Assembly: GCA_021835265.1 (NCBI GenBank)
Contig: JAKBQK010000234.1
Location: forward strand, 1-8,064
Origin: Thermoplasmata archaeon
GTDB lineage: Archaea > Thermoplasmatota > Thermoplasmata > Thermoplasmatales > Thermoplasmataceae
DNA length: 8,064 nucleotides
Reading direction: 5' to 3'
The notes under the pieces were generated by a model. That model saw only the letters and a program-made list of their open reading frames with translations, searched no databases and was not told the origin of the DNA. Position numbers and translations under genes: made by a program. Each line of letters opens with the position of its first letter. Positions within the stretch are counted from its first letter, which is position 1. Shown here piece after piece: positions 1 to 6,037 of this stretch.

Positions 1-370
1 CATTCCTGGAATTTCCGGAGGTACTTATTCCCACCACAACATCCTTGTCAGTTGCAAGCGCAGAGACAGGCCTTGAGAACACTTCATCGTAAGAGTAATC
101 ATTTGCGATTGCGGTCATTGATGACGTGTTCGTTGATAGGGCAATGGCAGGGAGAGCTTTCCTTTCACTTGTGAAGTGACCGTCAAGTTCTCCCACAAAA
201 TGCTGAGCATCTGCAGCAGATCCTCCATTTCCAAAAACCATCAACTTCCCGCCTGAGCTAAATATATCTTCTAGTTTTCTGGCGAACTTAGCAATTTGCT
301 TTACATTAATTGAATCTCTCGCGAATAGACCCTGTTTTACATATTCTTCTATGGTAAGCATTGTATTCAT
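1..370 (-). CDS. gmhA: Phosphoheptose isomerase (SIS domain), partial, 3' end beyond left edge
   Basis: The first 123 residues of a sedoheptulose-7-phosphate isomerase-like protein are visible; the family is usually about 190-200 residues, so roughly the last third lies outside the window. GmhA converts sedoheptulose 7-phosphate to D-glycero-D-manno-heptose 7-phosphate, the first step of NDP-heptose synthesis, in the cytoplasm. Visible signatures: a helical N-terminus; the phosphate-binding loop [13 protein letters not shown] (residues 46-58), with His57 and Glu61 matching the metal/catalytic His-x3-Glu of GmhA; the [13 protein letters not shown] block (88-100); and the second SIS motif STSGNS (116-121). 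Two in-frame ATGs are possible, at 370 and 361. I chose 370 because it is the longer reading and sits behind a TATA-like box; neither has a clear Shine-Dalgarno. The gene lies 63 bases after the upstream glycosyltransferase. Other SIS sugar isomerases are possible, but the [12 protein letters not shown] block is typical of GmhA. Confidence 0.88.
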   Translation of the reverse strand, partial: MNTMLTIEEYVKQGLFARDSINVKQIAKFARKLEDIFSSGGKLMVFGNGGSAADAQHFVGELDGHFTSERKALPAIALSTNTSSMTAIANDYSYDEVFSRPVSALATDKDVVVGISTSGNSRN

Positions 371-405
371 AACTGATTTAGAAATTTCATATTACCTTTT
401 TCTCA

Positions 406-417
406 TAAAATATAAAA
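406..417 (-). promoter_or_regulatory. Putative archaeal TATA box for gmhA
   Basis: The minus strand reads TTTTATATTTTA, 36-47 bases before the ATG at 370, inside the 63-base gap after the preceding glycosyltransferase. An archaeal start about 26 bases downstream would give a leader of roughly 15 bases. It is AT-rich sequence in an AT-rich genome, so this is inference from sequence and spacing only. Confidence 0.4.
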
Positions 418-433
418 CTCAAGAATCTTTCTG

Positions 434-1531
434 TCAATTCAAGAGACTTGAAATTTCTTCAAACGCCTTGTCTATTGTTGCTTTATAATTATTACTTTCA
501 GCGTATTTAATGAAGAAAGCAGAATTTGAGAGCAGATTGTCTGCTGTTCCTTTCAAGTCTCTAATTCTTTCTGGAAATCCTGCTATATCGGATATTATGA
601 AATGATCCTTGAGCGTTTGGTCAAATCCTCTTGCTCCAATTTCAGTGGTAATAATTGGTACTCCATATGATATGTAATCATTCATCTTAAGATTCCTGCC
701 AGAGCCAGAGGTTACTGGATTTAAAGCGGCAAGTGAACTGCAAATTTCTTTCTCCTTTCTGAATTCATCAACAATTCCAAGAAATTCTACGTTTTTAGGT
801 GTTCCTCTTTTCTTAATCGAATCGCACACACTCCCAATTATTTTGAATTTAAAATCAGGGAACTCCTTAGCAATTAGAATCAAATTCTTAACGGCTTCAA
901 TATTTGGTAAATAAGCAGATCCAATGAAAACGAACTCCTTCGAATCAATACCGCACCACTTTTGATTTGTGGTCATAAAGCCTTCAGGTATGCAAATAAT
1001 TTTATCAGCGCATGCATTATAAAGGTTTATCATTTCTTCTTTGTCTGATTCAGTCACTGTAATTATCATATCTGATCGATTTATCAATTCCTGTTCTAGT
1101 TTAAAAGTGTAACCTTCCCAGGGATTCCCTTTTCTTAATTTTGATTCTATGTTATGTGAGTCGTAAATGACAATTTTTTCTTCTAACTTTTCCCGAAATA
1201 AATAAAATTGCCACGGCCCCTCAAAAATGACTATTTTTGCACAACTAATCCTCTTCATAGCAGTATTCAGATATTTCCCACGAAGAAAAGAGCCTTTGGA
1301 AAGCAAGATTTCAAAGGCTCTATTACCTTTGAGATAAGCAATACCAGTCATTAAGAGTGATCTGTATTGCACCGCTTCATTCTCTTTCTCATCGTGCAAC
1401 ACCAAACCGCCAACGGATAGTAAAATTCTAGAGTTAAATGAACTCAAATATCTTCTTACTCTTAATCCGTAAGCACTACTGTAAGCAGGTATTATCCTCC
1501 CGTGGCACAATTGTACTATATCGGTCTTCAT
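434..1531 (-). CDS. GT-B fold glycosyltransferase (GT4/GT1-like)
   Basis: A 365-residue cytoplasmic or membrane-associated glycosyltransferase that would move a sugar from a nucleotide donor to a growing glycan; donor and acceptor cannot be read from the sequence. The N-terminal acceptor domain (about 1-180) holds the YDSHNIES segment (123-130) and the VTESDKEEM segment (159-167) found at the hinge of this family. The C-terminal donor domain has FIGSAYLPNIEAV (202-214), the KNVEFLG strand (246-252) and the donor loop SGSGRNLKMNDYISYG (275-290), followed by TTEIGARGF. Most relatives have Glu in the LKxxEY part of this loop; here it is Asp285. No transmembrane segment is obvious. The ATG at 1531 is the only sensible start, since the next Met is residue 61. 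It has no clear Shine-Dalgarno (AGGT abuts the ATG) and no TATA-like box at -26, so it is probably co-transcribed with the GT-A gene 41 bases upstream. Confidence 0.88.
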   Translation of the reverse strand: MKTDIVQLCHGRIIPAYSSAYGLRVRRYLSSFNSRILLSVGGLVLHDEKENEAVQYRSLLMTGIAYLKGNRAFEILLSKGSFLRGKYLNTAMKRISCAKIVIFEGPWQFYLFREKLEEKIVIYDSHNIESKLRKGNPWEGYTFKLEQELINRSDMIITVTESDKEEMINLYNACADKIICIPEGFMTTNQKWCGIDSKEFVFIGSAYLPNIEAVKNLILIAKEFPDFKFKIIGSVCDSIKKRGTPKNVEFLGIVDEFRKEKEICSSLAALNPVTSGSGRNLKMNDYISYGVPIITTEIGARGFDQTLKDHFIISDIAGFPERIRDLKGTADNLLSNSAFFIKYAESNNYKATIDKAFEEISSLLN

Positions 1532-1572
1532 ACCTTTCCATTCCTGTCTTGAAGCTACGTCATAGTCAAATA

Positions 1573-2523
1573 TCAGTTGAAATTCACAATTTCTGAGGGA
1601 AGTTCGTACCTTCTCTTTCCAAAAAGGCCCCTTATTGCTTGTGGTTGTGAAGTGGAGGGAATCCTTCTGTTTTCGATGAATTCCTTATTAAGGATAATTC
1701 CTTCCTTTAGTTTCCTAACATGAAAATTATAGACTTCCTCCCAGAACTTGGAATAATTATTGGTTTCTAAATATTCCGACCAGATAGATTTTAATTCCTT
1801 ATCTGACTCTTTTGATACCATCTTAGTATAATCCTTATCTGGTTGAAAGAATAGTTTAGATGACATTTTCTTGAAAAAATTTTCAGGGAAAATTGAATAA
1901 TATCTGAAAATTGGGGTAGGTAGATATATATATTGCTCGGGGGCGAATCCTCCAGAGACCCTCTCTTCCAGAATTGAGGTGAGAAATCTGTTTAATATCC
2001 TCCGAATCGTACCTTTCTCAAACATAGTTCTCAAATCTAGGTGATGTCCTAAAGTGTAGCCATCCCACATTACTTTGATACTTTTTTTATTCTTGGCAAA
2101 CCTGAGCCTGAATTCTTCTGTGAAGAGGATTTCAGAACCCATAATTTGATAATACGGGAAACCGAAAATTTCCTTATCAGGATAAATTAGTGGAAGAGAT
2201 TTGATAAATTCATAATCCTCTGGAGGTATTATTTCGTTGGCGTCAACTTCAAGAATATAGTCTCCAGTACATCTGTTCCTGACTTTGTTCAGTGCATTTC
2301 TAATGGCAGATCCCTTAATGCTGGAATTGTCCCATTGGTCTCTGAATATTTTTACTTTGTTCGTACTACTAAAATATTTGGCGAGCGCTTCGTAAGTTCC
2401 ATCAGAAGAATTACCATCTGAAACCAGAAATTCATCGCATAAAGGTAAAGCTGTAGAAATGGCTTCAATAAAAGGATACCCAAGATCAATGCCATTCCTA
2501 ATTACCATGAAACATGATAACAT
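1573..2523 (-). CDS. GT-A fold glycosyltransferase (GT2-like) with a DAN motif
   Basis: A 316-residue GT-A glycosyltransferase of unknown donor and acceptor. It opens directly with the first Rossmann strand (MLSCFMVIRNG). Next come CDEFLVSDGNSSDGT (29-43), which binds the nucleotide, and the metal-site strand YILEVDANEIIPPED (89-103). That site reads Asp-Ala-Asn where GT2 enzymes usually have DxD or a QAD/DAD variant. The C-terminal half (about 150-316) is rich in aromatic and basic residues and resembles no domain I can name; it may bind the acceptor or the membrane surface. No transmembrane helix is evident. The start is well supported: GAGGT lies four bases before the ATG, and a TATA-like box is centred about 26 bases upstream. 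It follows the other GT-A gene by 51 bases, but the two proteins are not close copies. Inferred role: one transfer step of the glycan encoded by this cluster. Confidence 0.87.
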   Translation of the reverse strand: MLSCFMVIRNGIDLGYPFIEAISTALPLCDEFLVSDGNSSDGTYEALAKYFSSTNKVKIFRDQWDNSSIKGSAIRNALNKVRNRCTGDYILEVDANEIIPPEDYEFIKSLPLIYPDKEIFGFPYYQIMGSEILFTEEFRLRFAKNKKSIKVMWDGYTLGHHLDLRTMFEKGTIRRILNRFLTSILEERVSGGFAPEQYIYLPTPIFRYYSIFPENFFKKMSSKLFFQPDKDYTKMVSKESDKELKSIWSEYLETNNYSKFWEEVYNFHVRKLKEGIILNKEFIENRRIPSTSQPQAIRGLFGKRRYELPSEIVNFN

Positions 2524-2527
2524 TAAA

Positions 2528-2532
2528 ACCTC
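2528..2532 (-). promoter_or_regulatory. Shine-Dalgarno GAGGT for the GT-A gene at 2523
   Basis: GAGGT on the minus strand, four bases before the ATG at 2523, complementary to the archaeal 16S rRNA 3' end. It supports the ATG at 2523 as the start. If the nearby TATA-like box fires about 26 bases downstream, the transcript would start too late to include this site, so the two signals imply different modes of expression. Confidence 0.6.
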
Positions 2533-2542
2533 AATTGCGGAG

Positions 2543-2554
2543 TAATAAAATAAA
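2543..2554 (-). promoter_or_regulatory. Putative archaeal TATA box for the GT-A gene at 2523
   Basis: The minus strand reads TTTATTTTATTA, 20-31 bases before the ATG at 2523 and centred at about -26, in the 51-base gap between the two GT-A genes. This is the spacing expected for a leaderless or nearly leaderless archaeal transcript. Inference from sequence and position. Confidence 0.4.
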
Positions 2555-2574
2555 TCTTATGATAAATATGTACT

Positions 2575-3507
2575 TCAAGATGATTTCAACGGAAGGATTC
2601 CTTTTTCAATTTTATAACTTAAATAAATTTCATTTACAACGTTTCTTAAAATTCTTGGCCATCCAGACCCTAAAGAAGTACCAACTTGATCGCCCACTTT
2701 GTAATTTATATAACCAATCTTATCTGGTTCTTGATAAAGTCTAAGGCTTAAATCCGTATCCTCACCCCCGTTTACAAATGTTTCATCCAGGAGTTTTTCC
2801 TGATTTCTTACATATTTCATGCTTAAGACAGTAAAAGAACCAGTGAGCAAATGCACTAAGTCTGATCTGTATGTAATTCTACTCAAGAAGCCAGAAGGTC
2901 CAGAGTACAAGGCGTCAATGTACTTAAGTTGATATTTTCTCCATAATTTAAGCCTTGTATGTCTATTCCTGTTTGGGTGCGCTGCAGATAGCATGGAATA
3001 TATGAAAGTTGGTTCCCCAATAAATCTAAGAAAAGAATGATAATCGCCAGGAGGATTTGTAAATAAAACGTTTTTCATAGCAAAGTCATGTTTTCTTATC
3101 TCGGTAATTAGTTGATTTGGACCATTTTGTAGCAACATGTCGTCATTGGAAATTATTATCCACTCAGGATCTAATTTAAGCGCTTCTTGTACGCCTAAGT
3201 TCACATTATGAGAATAATTGAAGTACGAATCTCTTGGTTTCACACTCTCTACGAATATCTGGTTCAAGCCCTTGTAGATCTCTCTTGAACATGTCTGAGA
3301 CCTTGAAGAGTTAACATTAGCCGTTGGGATTATAACGACGATATCAGTTTCTCCATCAACATTTATAATGCTTGGCTCATTTTTAGGTCGATTCCTCATC
3401 CAATCAATAAGTTCTCCCCTGTTACCAAAAAAGCTGTAGAATGAAATTAAATCTTCAATCTTGGGGCTCAGAAACTTGTCATTCAGTTTTGCTTCAGCTA
3501 CTTCCAT
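2575..3507 (-). CDS. GT-A fold glycosyltransferase, family 2-like, with N-terminal extension
   Basis: A 310-residue GT2-type glycosyltransferase. Residues 1-52 form a helical extension unlike the usual GT2 start. The Rossmann domain begins at TDIVVIIPTAN (54-64). SHNVNLGVQEAL (99-110) is the segment before the metal site, and WIIISNDDMLL (116-126) carries the DDM form of the DxD motif, expected to hold the nucleotide-bound metal. FVNGGEDTDLSLRLY (244-258) carries Glu249-Asp250, the ED pair that supplies the catalytic base in inverting GT2 enzymes. This motif order resembles rhamnosyl- and galactofuranosyl-type GT2 enzymes, which would suit the dTDP-rhamnose genes upstream, but the acceptor is unknown. 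The ATG at 3507 has only a weak GAGAT Shine-Dalgarno and no TATA-like box. It starts 22 bases after the epimerase stop, so the two genes are probably co-transcribed. Confidence 0.87.
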   Translation of the reverse strand: MEVAEAKLNDKFLSPKIEDLISFYSFFGNRGELIDWMRNRPKNEPSIINVDGETDIVVIIPTANVNSSRSQTCSREIYKGLNQIFVESVKPRDSYFNYSHNVNLGVQEALKLDPEWIIISNDDMLLQNGPNQLITEIRKHDFAMKNVLFTNPPGDYHSFLRFIGEPTFIYSMLSAAHPNRNRHTRLKLWRKYQLKYIDALYSGPSGFLSRITYRSDLVHLLTGSFTVLSMKYVRNQEKLLDETFVNGGEDTDLSLRLYQEPDKIGYINYKVGDQVGTSLGSGWPRILRNVVNEIYLSYKIEKGILPLKSS

Positions 3508-3529
3508 GCAGATATCTCATTTCACTTTT

Positions 3530-4552
3530 TCATAGTCCAATTTTTCTTCCCTTGTAGGCATTCTTCGTCAGGAAATTTTCTGCCTCGATCAATTTCCTGT
3601 AAACAGAAAGCGTAATCATTTCATCGTGATATTTGAAATCTGCAGAACTGAATTCTTTTATCATTTCGTTAATGCCGTATTTTATGTCATATTTTGGTAT
3701 AAATTTTATAGTTTCTGAAATCTTTTTGAAATCTACCTTATATGATCTTTTATCGGGGTCTCCATACCATTCTATTTCAGATCCATTTACCGAGTCTCTA
3801 ACCATTTCAGCAACATCCTTTAGTTTTACGTTCAATTGGTTTGAACCAGCATTGAAAATTTGTCCAGAAATAAGATCTCTTTCCGCTTCAAGACTCCTGA
3901 TAATGGCTCCAGACATGTCTTTAACATGGATAAAGGGCCTATATTGTTCACCATCTCTCATTAACTTTATTTTTTTCGTCGTTAAAGCATTATAAACCAT
4001 TGCATTTATTGCAATGTCAAGGCGCAACCTCTTTGAATAACCAAATGCAGTGGCAAATCTTAATGCTGTAGGTGAAAATTTGTCGTCTGCAAGAAATAGA
4101 TTATCTCTTTCAACCGCCTGGTTTGCTTCTGCATATACTGTCAAAGGATTGGGAGGGGTGTTTTCATTTGCTACTTCTTCACGGAACCCATAGATACTGC
4201 ATGACGACGCAACGATATATCGCGTTGCACCTTGTTTTTTGGCAAGTCTTGCAATTCTGACTCTTCCAAGATAGTTGATATCCCATGTCTTCATAGGTTC
4301 TAAGTCACCTGATGGATCGTTTGAAAGGGCTGCTAGATCTACAATCGCATCGAATCCCTTTAATTCTGCTGGTTCACAGAATCTGATATCATCTATCTTG
4401 CAGGTTATACCTAATTCCCCGAATTCTGTTTCCACATCATCATAATTTAGGAATTTCCTGTCCATAACTGATACGTTATACCCTAATTTGGCTAATTCAG
4501 GTACCAGTATGCGCCCTATATAGCCCATCCCACCTGTAACAAGAACCTTCAT
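3530..4552 (-). CDS. Extended-SDR NAD-dependent nucleotide-sugar epimerase/dehydratase, YxxxN variant
   Basis: A 340-residue extended short-chain dehydrogenase/reductase, the fold of GalE and related NDP-sugar epimerases and dehydratases. It shows the NAD-binding TGGMGYIG (6-13), an acidic Asp31 after the second strand (favouring NAD), LAALSNDP (73-80) and the active-site strand ASSCSIYG (115-122). The catalytic tyrosine lies in TVYAEANQAVERD (138-150): Tyr140 is present but the +4 residue is Asn144, not the usual Lys. RPFIHVKD (205-212) is the typical substrate-domain motif. It is not RmlB, because the Asp-Glu pair of 4,6-dehydratases is missing from the active-site strand. The C-terminal tail (about 305-340) resembles that of SDRs often annotated only as NAD-dependent epimerase. 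The likely job is making an activated sugar for this glycan; the substrate is unknown. The ATG has no Shine-Dalgarno but does have a TATA-like box at -26. Confidence 0.88.
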   Translation of the reverse strand: MKVLVTGGMGYIGRILVPELAKLGYNVSVMDRKFLNYDDVETEFGELGITCKIDDIRFCEPAELKGFDAIVDLAALSNDPSGDLEPMKTWDINYLGRVRIARLAKKQGATRYIVASSCSIYGFREEVANENTPPNPLTVYAEANQAVERDNLFLADDKFSPTALRFATAFGYSKRLRLDIAINAMVYNALTTKKIKLMRDGEQYRPFIHVKDMSGAIIRSLEAERDLISGQIFNAGSNQLNVKLKDVAEMVRDSVNGSEIEWYGDPDKRSYKVDFKKISETIKFIPKYDIKYGINEMIKEFSSADFKYHDEMITLSVYRKLIEAENFLTKNAYKGRKIGL

Positions 4553-4573
4553 TGGAGATGTATAATGTTGGCC

Positions 4574-4581
4574 ATAATAAA
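4574..4581 (-). promoter_or_regulatory. Putative archaeal TATA box for the epimerase gene
   Basis: The minus strand reads TTTATTAT, 22-29 bases before the ATG at 4552, centred near -26, in the 45-base gap after rmlC. The ATG lacks a Shine-Dalgarno, so a leaderless mRNA starting at or beside the ATG fits. Based on sequence and position only. Confidence 0.45.
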
Positions 4582-4597
4582 TGATTTCAGAGCCTCT

Positions 4598-5137
4598 TTA
4601 AAGGTACACACCATTAGAAAGTCCCCAAAGTTCGTCCTTATTGGATAAGAATGGGTGCTCGATTGGCCATTTTACTTTGATAATAGGGTCATTCCAAATA
4701 ATGCCTCCCTCAGAATCTTTGTTATACACGTTCGTTACCTTATAATGTACTATAGAATCCTCAAGAGCTAAAAAGCCATGGGCAAATCCAGGAGGTACCC
4801 AAAGCATTTTATTGTTTTCAAAACTGAGTTCCTCCATTACATATTTACCATAAGTTGTGGAATTTTTACGGAGGTCCACAGCAACGTCTAATACTTTCCC
4901 GAACATAACTCCAACTAATTTCCCTTGGGCATATGGAGGCCGTTGGTAATGAAGGCCGCGCAAAACATTTTTCTGAGACTTTGACACATTATCTTGTACA
5001 AACGTATATGGAATCCCAGAGTCACTAAAGTCAGTAATTTTGTAAATTTCCTTAAAAAGTCCTCTTTCGTCTGTAAATGCTTTTGATTCAACTATTATGA
5101 CATCAAACAAGTTAGTTCGTTCAAATTTGAATGGCAT
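4598..5137 (-). CDS. rmlC: dTDP-4-dehydrorhamnose 3,5-epimerase
   Basis: A full-length RmlC (179 residues, the usual family size) with the cupin fold. It epimerises C3 and C5 of dTDP-4-keto-6-deoxy-D-glucose to give dTDP-4-keto-L-rhamnose, the third step of dTDP-L-rhamnose synthesis. Visible signatures: FTDERGLFKE (21-30); NVLRGLHYQ (57-65) with the catalytic His63; QGKLV (71-75) with a substrate-binding Lys; VLDVAVDLR (82-90); WVPPGFAHGFLAL (113-125) with His120; and YKVTNVYN (132-139), where Tyr138 matches the catalytic acid tyrosine. It ends with LSNKDEL (164-170), like the family's C-terminal LSxKD. All key residues appear intact. It lies 32 bases after the rmlD stop. There is no Shine-Dalgarno before the ATG, but a TATA-like box overlaps the region just after the rmlD stop, so rmlC may have its own leaderless promoter. 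Confidence 0.96.
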   Translation of the reverse strand: MPFKFERTNLFDVIIVESKAFTDERGLFKEIYKITDFSDSGIPYTFVQDNVSKSQKNVLRGLHYQRPPYAQGKLVGVMFGKVLDVAVDLRKNSTTYGKYVMEELSFENNKMLWVPPGFAHGFLALEDSIVHYKVTNVYNKDSEGGIIWNDPIIKVKWPIEHPFLSNKDELWGLSNGVYL

Positions 5138-5156
5138 GGCAAACGTATGGTAATGG

Positions 5157-5164
5157 TAAATAAA
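5157..5164 (-). promoter_or_regulatory. Putative archaeal TATA box for rmlC
   Basis: The minus strand reads TTTATTTA, 20-27 bases before the ATG at 5137, immediately after the rmlD stop codon. The spacing is slightly shorter than ideal. No Shine-Dalgarno precedes rmlC, so leaderless initiation is plausible. Inference only. Confidence 0.35.
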
Positions 5165-5169
5165 TGTAT

Positions 5170-6024
5170 TTATGTCTCGGTAAGCAGGTCCAAATTCAAA
5201 TCAATGTCGTAAAATTTGTTGCCTATTAAGCGTCTAGACAAGGCATTATCTAGTGATGAATCGTATGGTCTTTTAGCTGGCCACTTCATATCAGTTAATT
5301 CAATTTCTTTAATTTTGTCCGTAGATACAGATATTCTTTCTGCGATTTTAGTAGCTAAGTCATATCTAGATATCCTCGGGCCAGATACATTCACGACTCC
5401 AGTTTTGCGCAATTCTATCAATTCAAGAATGGCTCCGGCCAGAAGTCTAGCATGAATAGGTGAGTAGAACGACCTAATAGCTTTGATTTCCTTTCCATCT
5501 CGGAGCTGTGAAAGAACAAATCTAGGGTAATTTGATTTGATCCCAAAGACTCCCGATGTTCTAACTATAAGTGAATAGTCGTACGATTGTGCAGCCCAGT
5601 CACCTAAAAGTTTACTCAAACCATAAAAATTAATTGGATTCGGTACGGAATTTTCCTTGTACATGCCTTCAGTTCCATCAAAAACATAGTCTGTAGACAC
5701 TTGTACTAAATAGGACTTAGTTACTGCAGCTGCCCTTGCAATATGCCTCACAGATTCTGCATTAATATCATTCGCAATTCTCAATTCAGTTTCGCATCTA
5801 TCGACATTTGTTAGCGCGGCTGCATTTATTATAACATTTGGGCGCTTTTTAAGAATAATGTCCTCTATTTGGACAAAATTAGTAATATCAACCGAAAGAT
5901 TATTTTCAGAACCAATATGATACAAACCTGTTGCTTCAGGAATTATCTTCATGAGCTCGGAGCCTAACTGTCCACTTGCACCAATAATAAGAAAACCTCC
6001 TTTTTGGTATGTGTTTTTTGTCAT
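5170..6024 (-). CDS. rmlD: dTDP-4-dehydrorhamnose reductase
   Basis: A 284-residue RmlD of typical length. It reduces dTDP-4-keto-L-rhamnose to dTDP-L-rhamnose, the last step of the pathway. It is an SDR with GASGQLG (15-21, dinucleotide binding), SVDITN (44-49), INAAALTNVDRCE (66-78), VQVSTDYVFDG (107-117), the intact catalytic pair Tyr134/Lys138 in YGLSK (134-138), RTSGVFG (155-161) and the C-terminal WPAKRPYDSSLDN (248-260). The start is ATG at 6024, not the in-frame TTG at 6036: GGGTGA lies four bases before the ATG, and the TTG overlaps the first base of that site. The gene begins 13 bases after the rmlA stop and has no room for its own promoter, so it is expected to be co-transcribed with rmlA. 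Confidence 0.95.
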   Translation of the reverse strand: MTKNTYQKGGFLIIGASGQLGSELMKIIPEATGLYHIGSENNLSVDITNFVQIEDIILKKRPNVIINAAALTNVDRCETELRIANDINAESVRHIARAAAVTKSYLVQVSTDYVFDGTEGMYKENSVPNPINFYGLSKLLGDWAAQSYDYSLIVRTSGVFGIKSNYPRFVLSQLRDGKEIKAIRSFYSPIHARLLAGAILELIELRKTGVVNVSGPRISRYDLATKIAERISVSTDKIKEIELTDMKWPAKRPYDSSLDNALSRRLIGNKFYDIDLNLDLLTET

Positions 6025-6028
6025 TTCT

Positions 6029-6034
6029 TCACCC
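6029..6034 (-). promoter_or_regulatory. Shine-Dalgarno GGGTGA that sets the rmlD start
   Basis: GGGTGA on the minus strand, four bases before the ATG at 6024, a near-perfect match to the archaeal anti-Shine-Dalgarno. It lies in the 13-base gap between rmlA and rmlD and rules out the upstream TTG at 6036 as the start, because that codon overlaps the site. Confidence 0.8.
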
Positions 6035-6037
6035 AAA

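Noticed and set aside
367..390. Seven-codon leader-like frame (MKFLNQL) whose TGA overlaps the gmhA ATG
   Set aside because: The predicted start of transcription from the TATA-like box lies at about 385, after its ATG, so it would not be in the mRNA; too short to support otherwise.
2514..2744. Plus-strand open frame of 76 codons across the gap between the two GT-A genes
   Set aside because: Most of it lies antisense to the conserved C-terminus of the GT-A gene at 3507; the product is low-complexity and resembles no family.
3633..3995. Plus-strand open frame of 120 codons inside the epimerase
   Set aside because: It is antisense to clearly conserved epimerase sequence, with no ribosome site or recognisable domain; a shadow frame.
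3530..4552. Reading the SDR gene as rmlB to complete the rhamnose pathway
   Set aside because: The active-site strand is ASSCSIYG without the TDEVYG-type Asp-Glu pair needed for 4,6-dehydration, and the YxxxK motif is altered.
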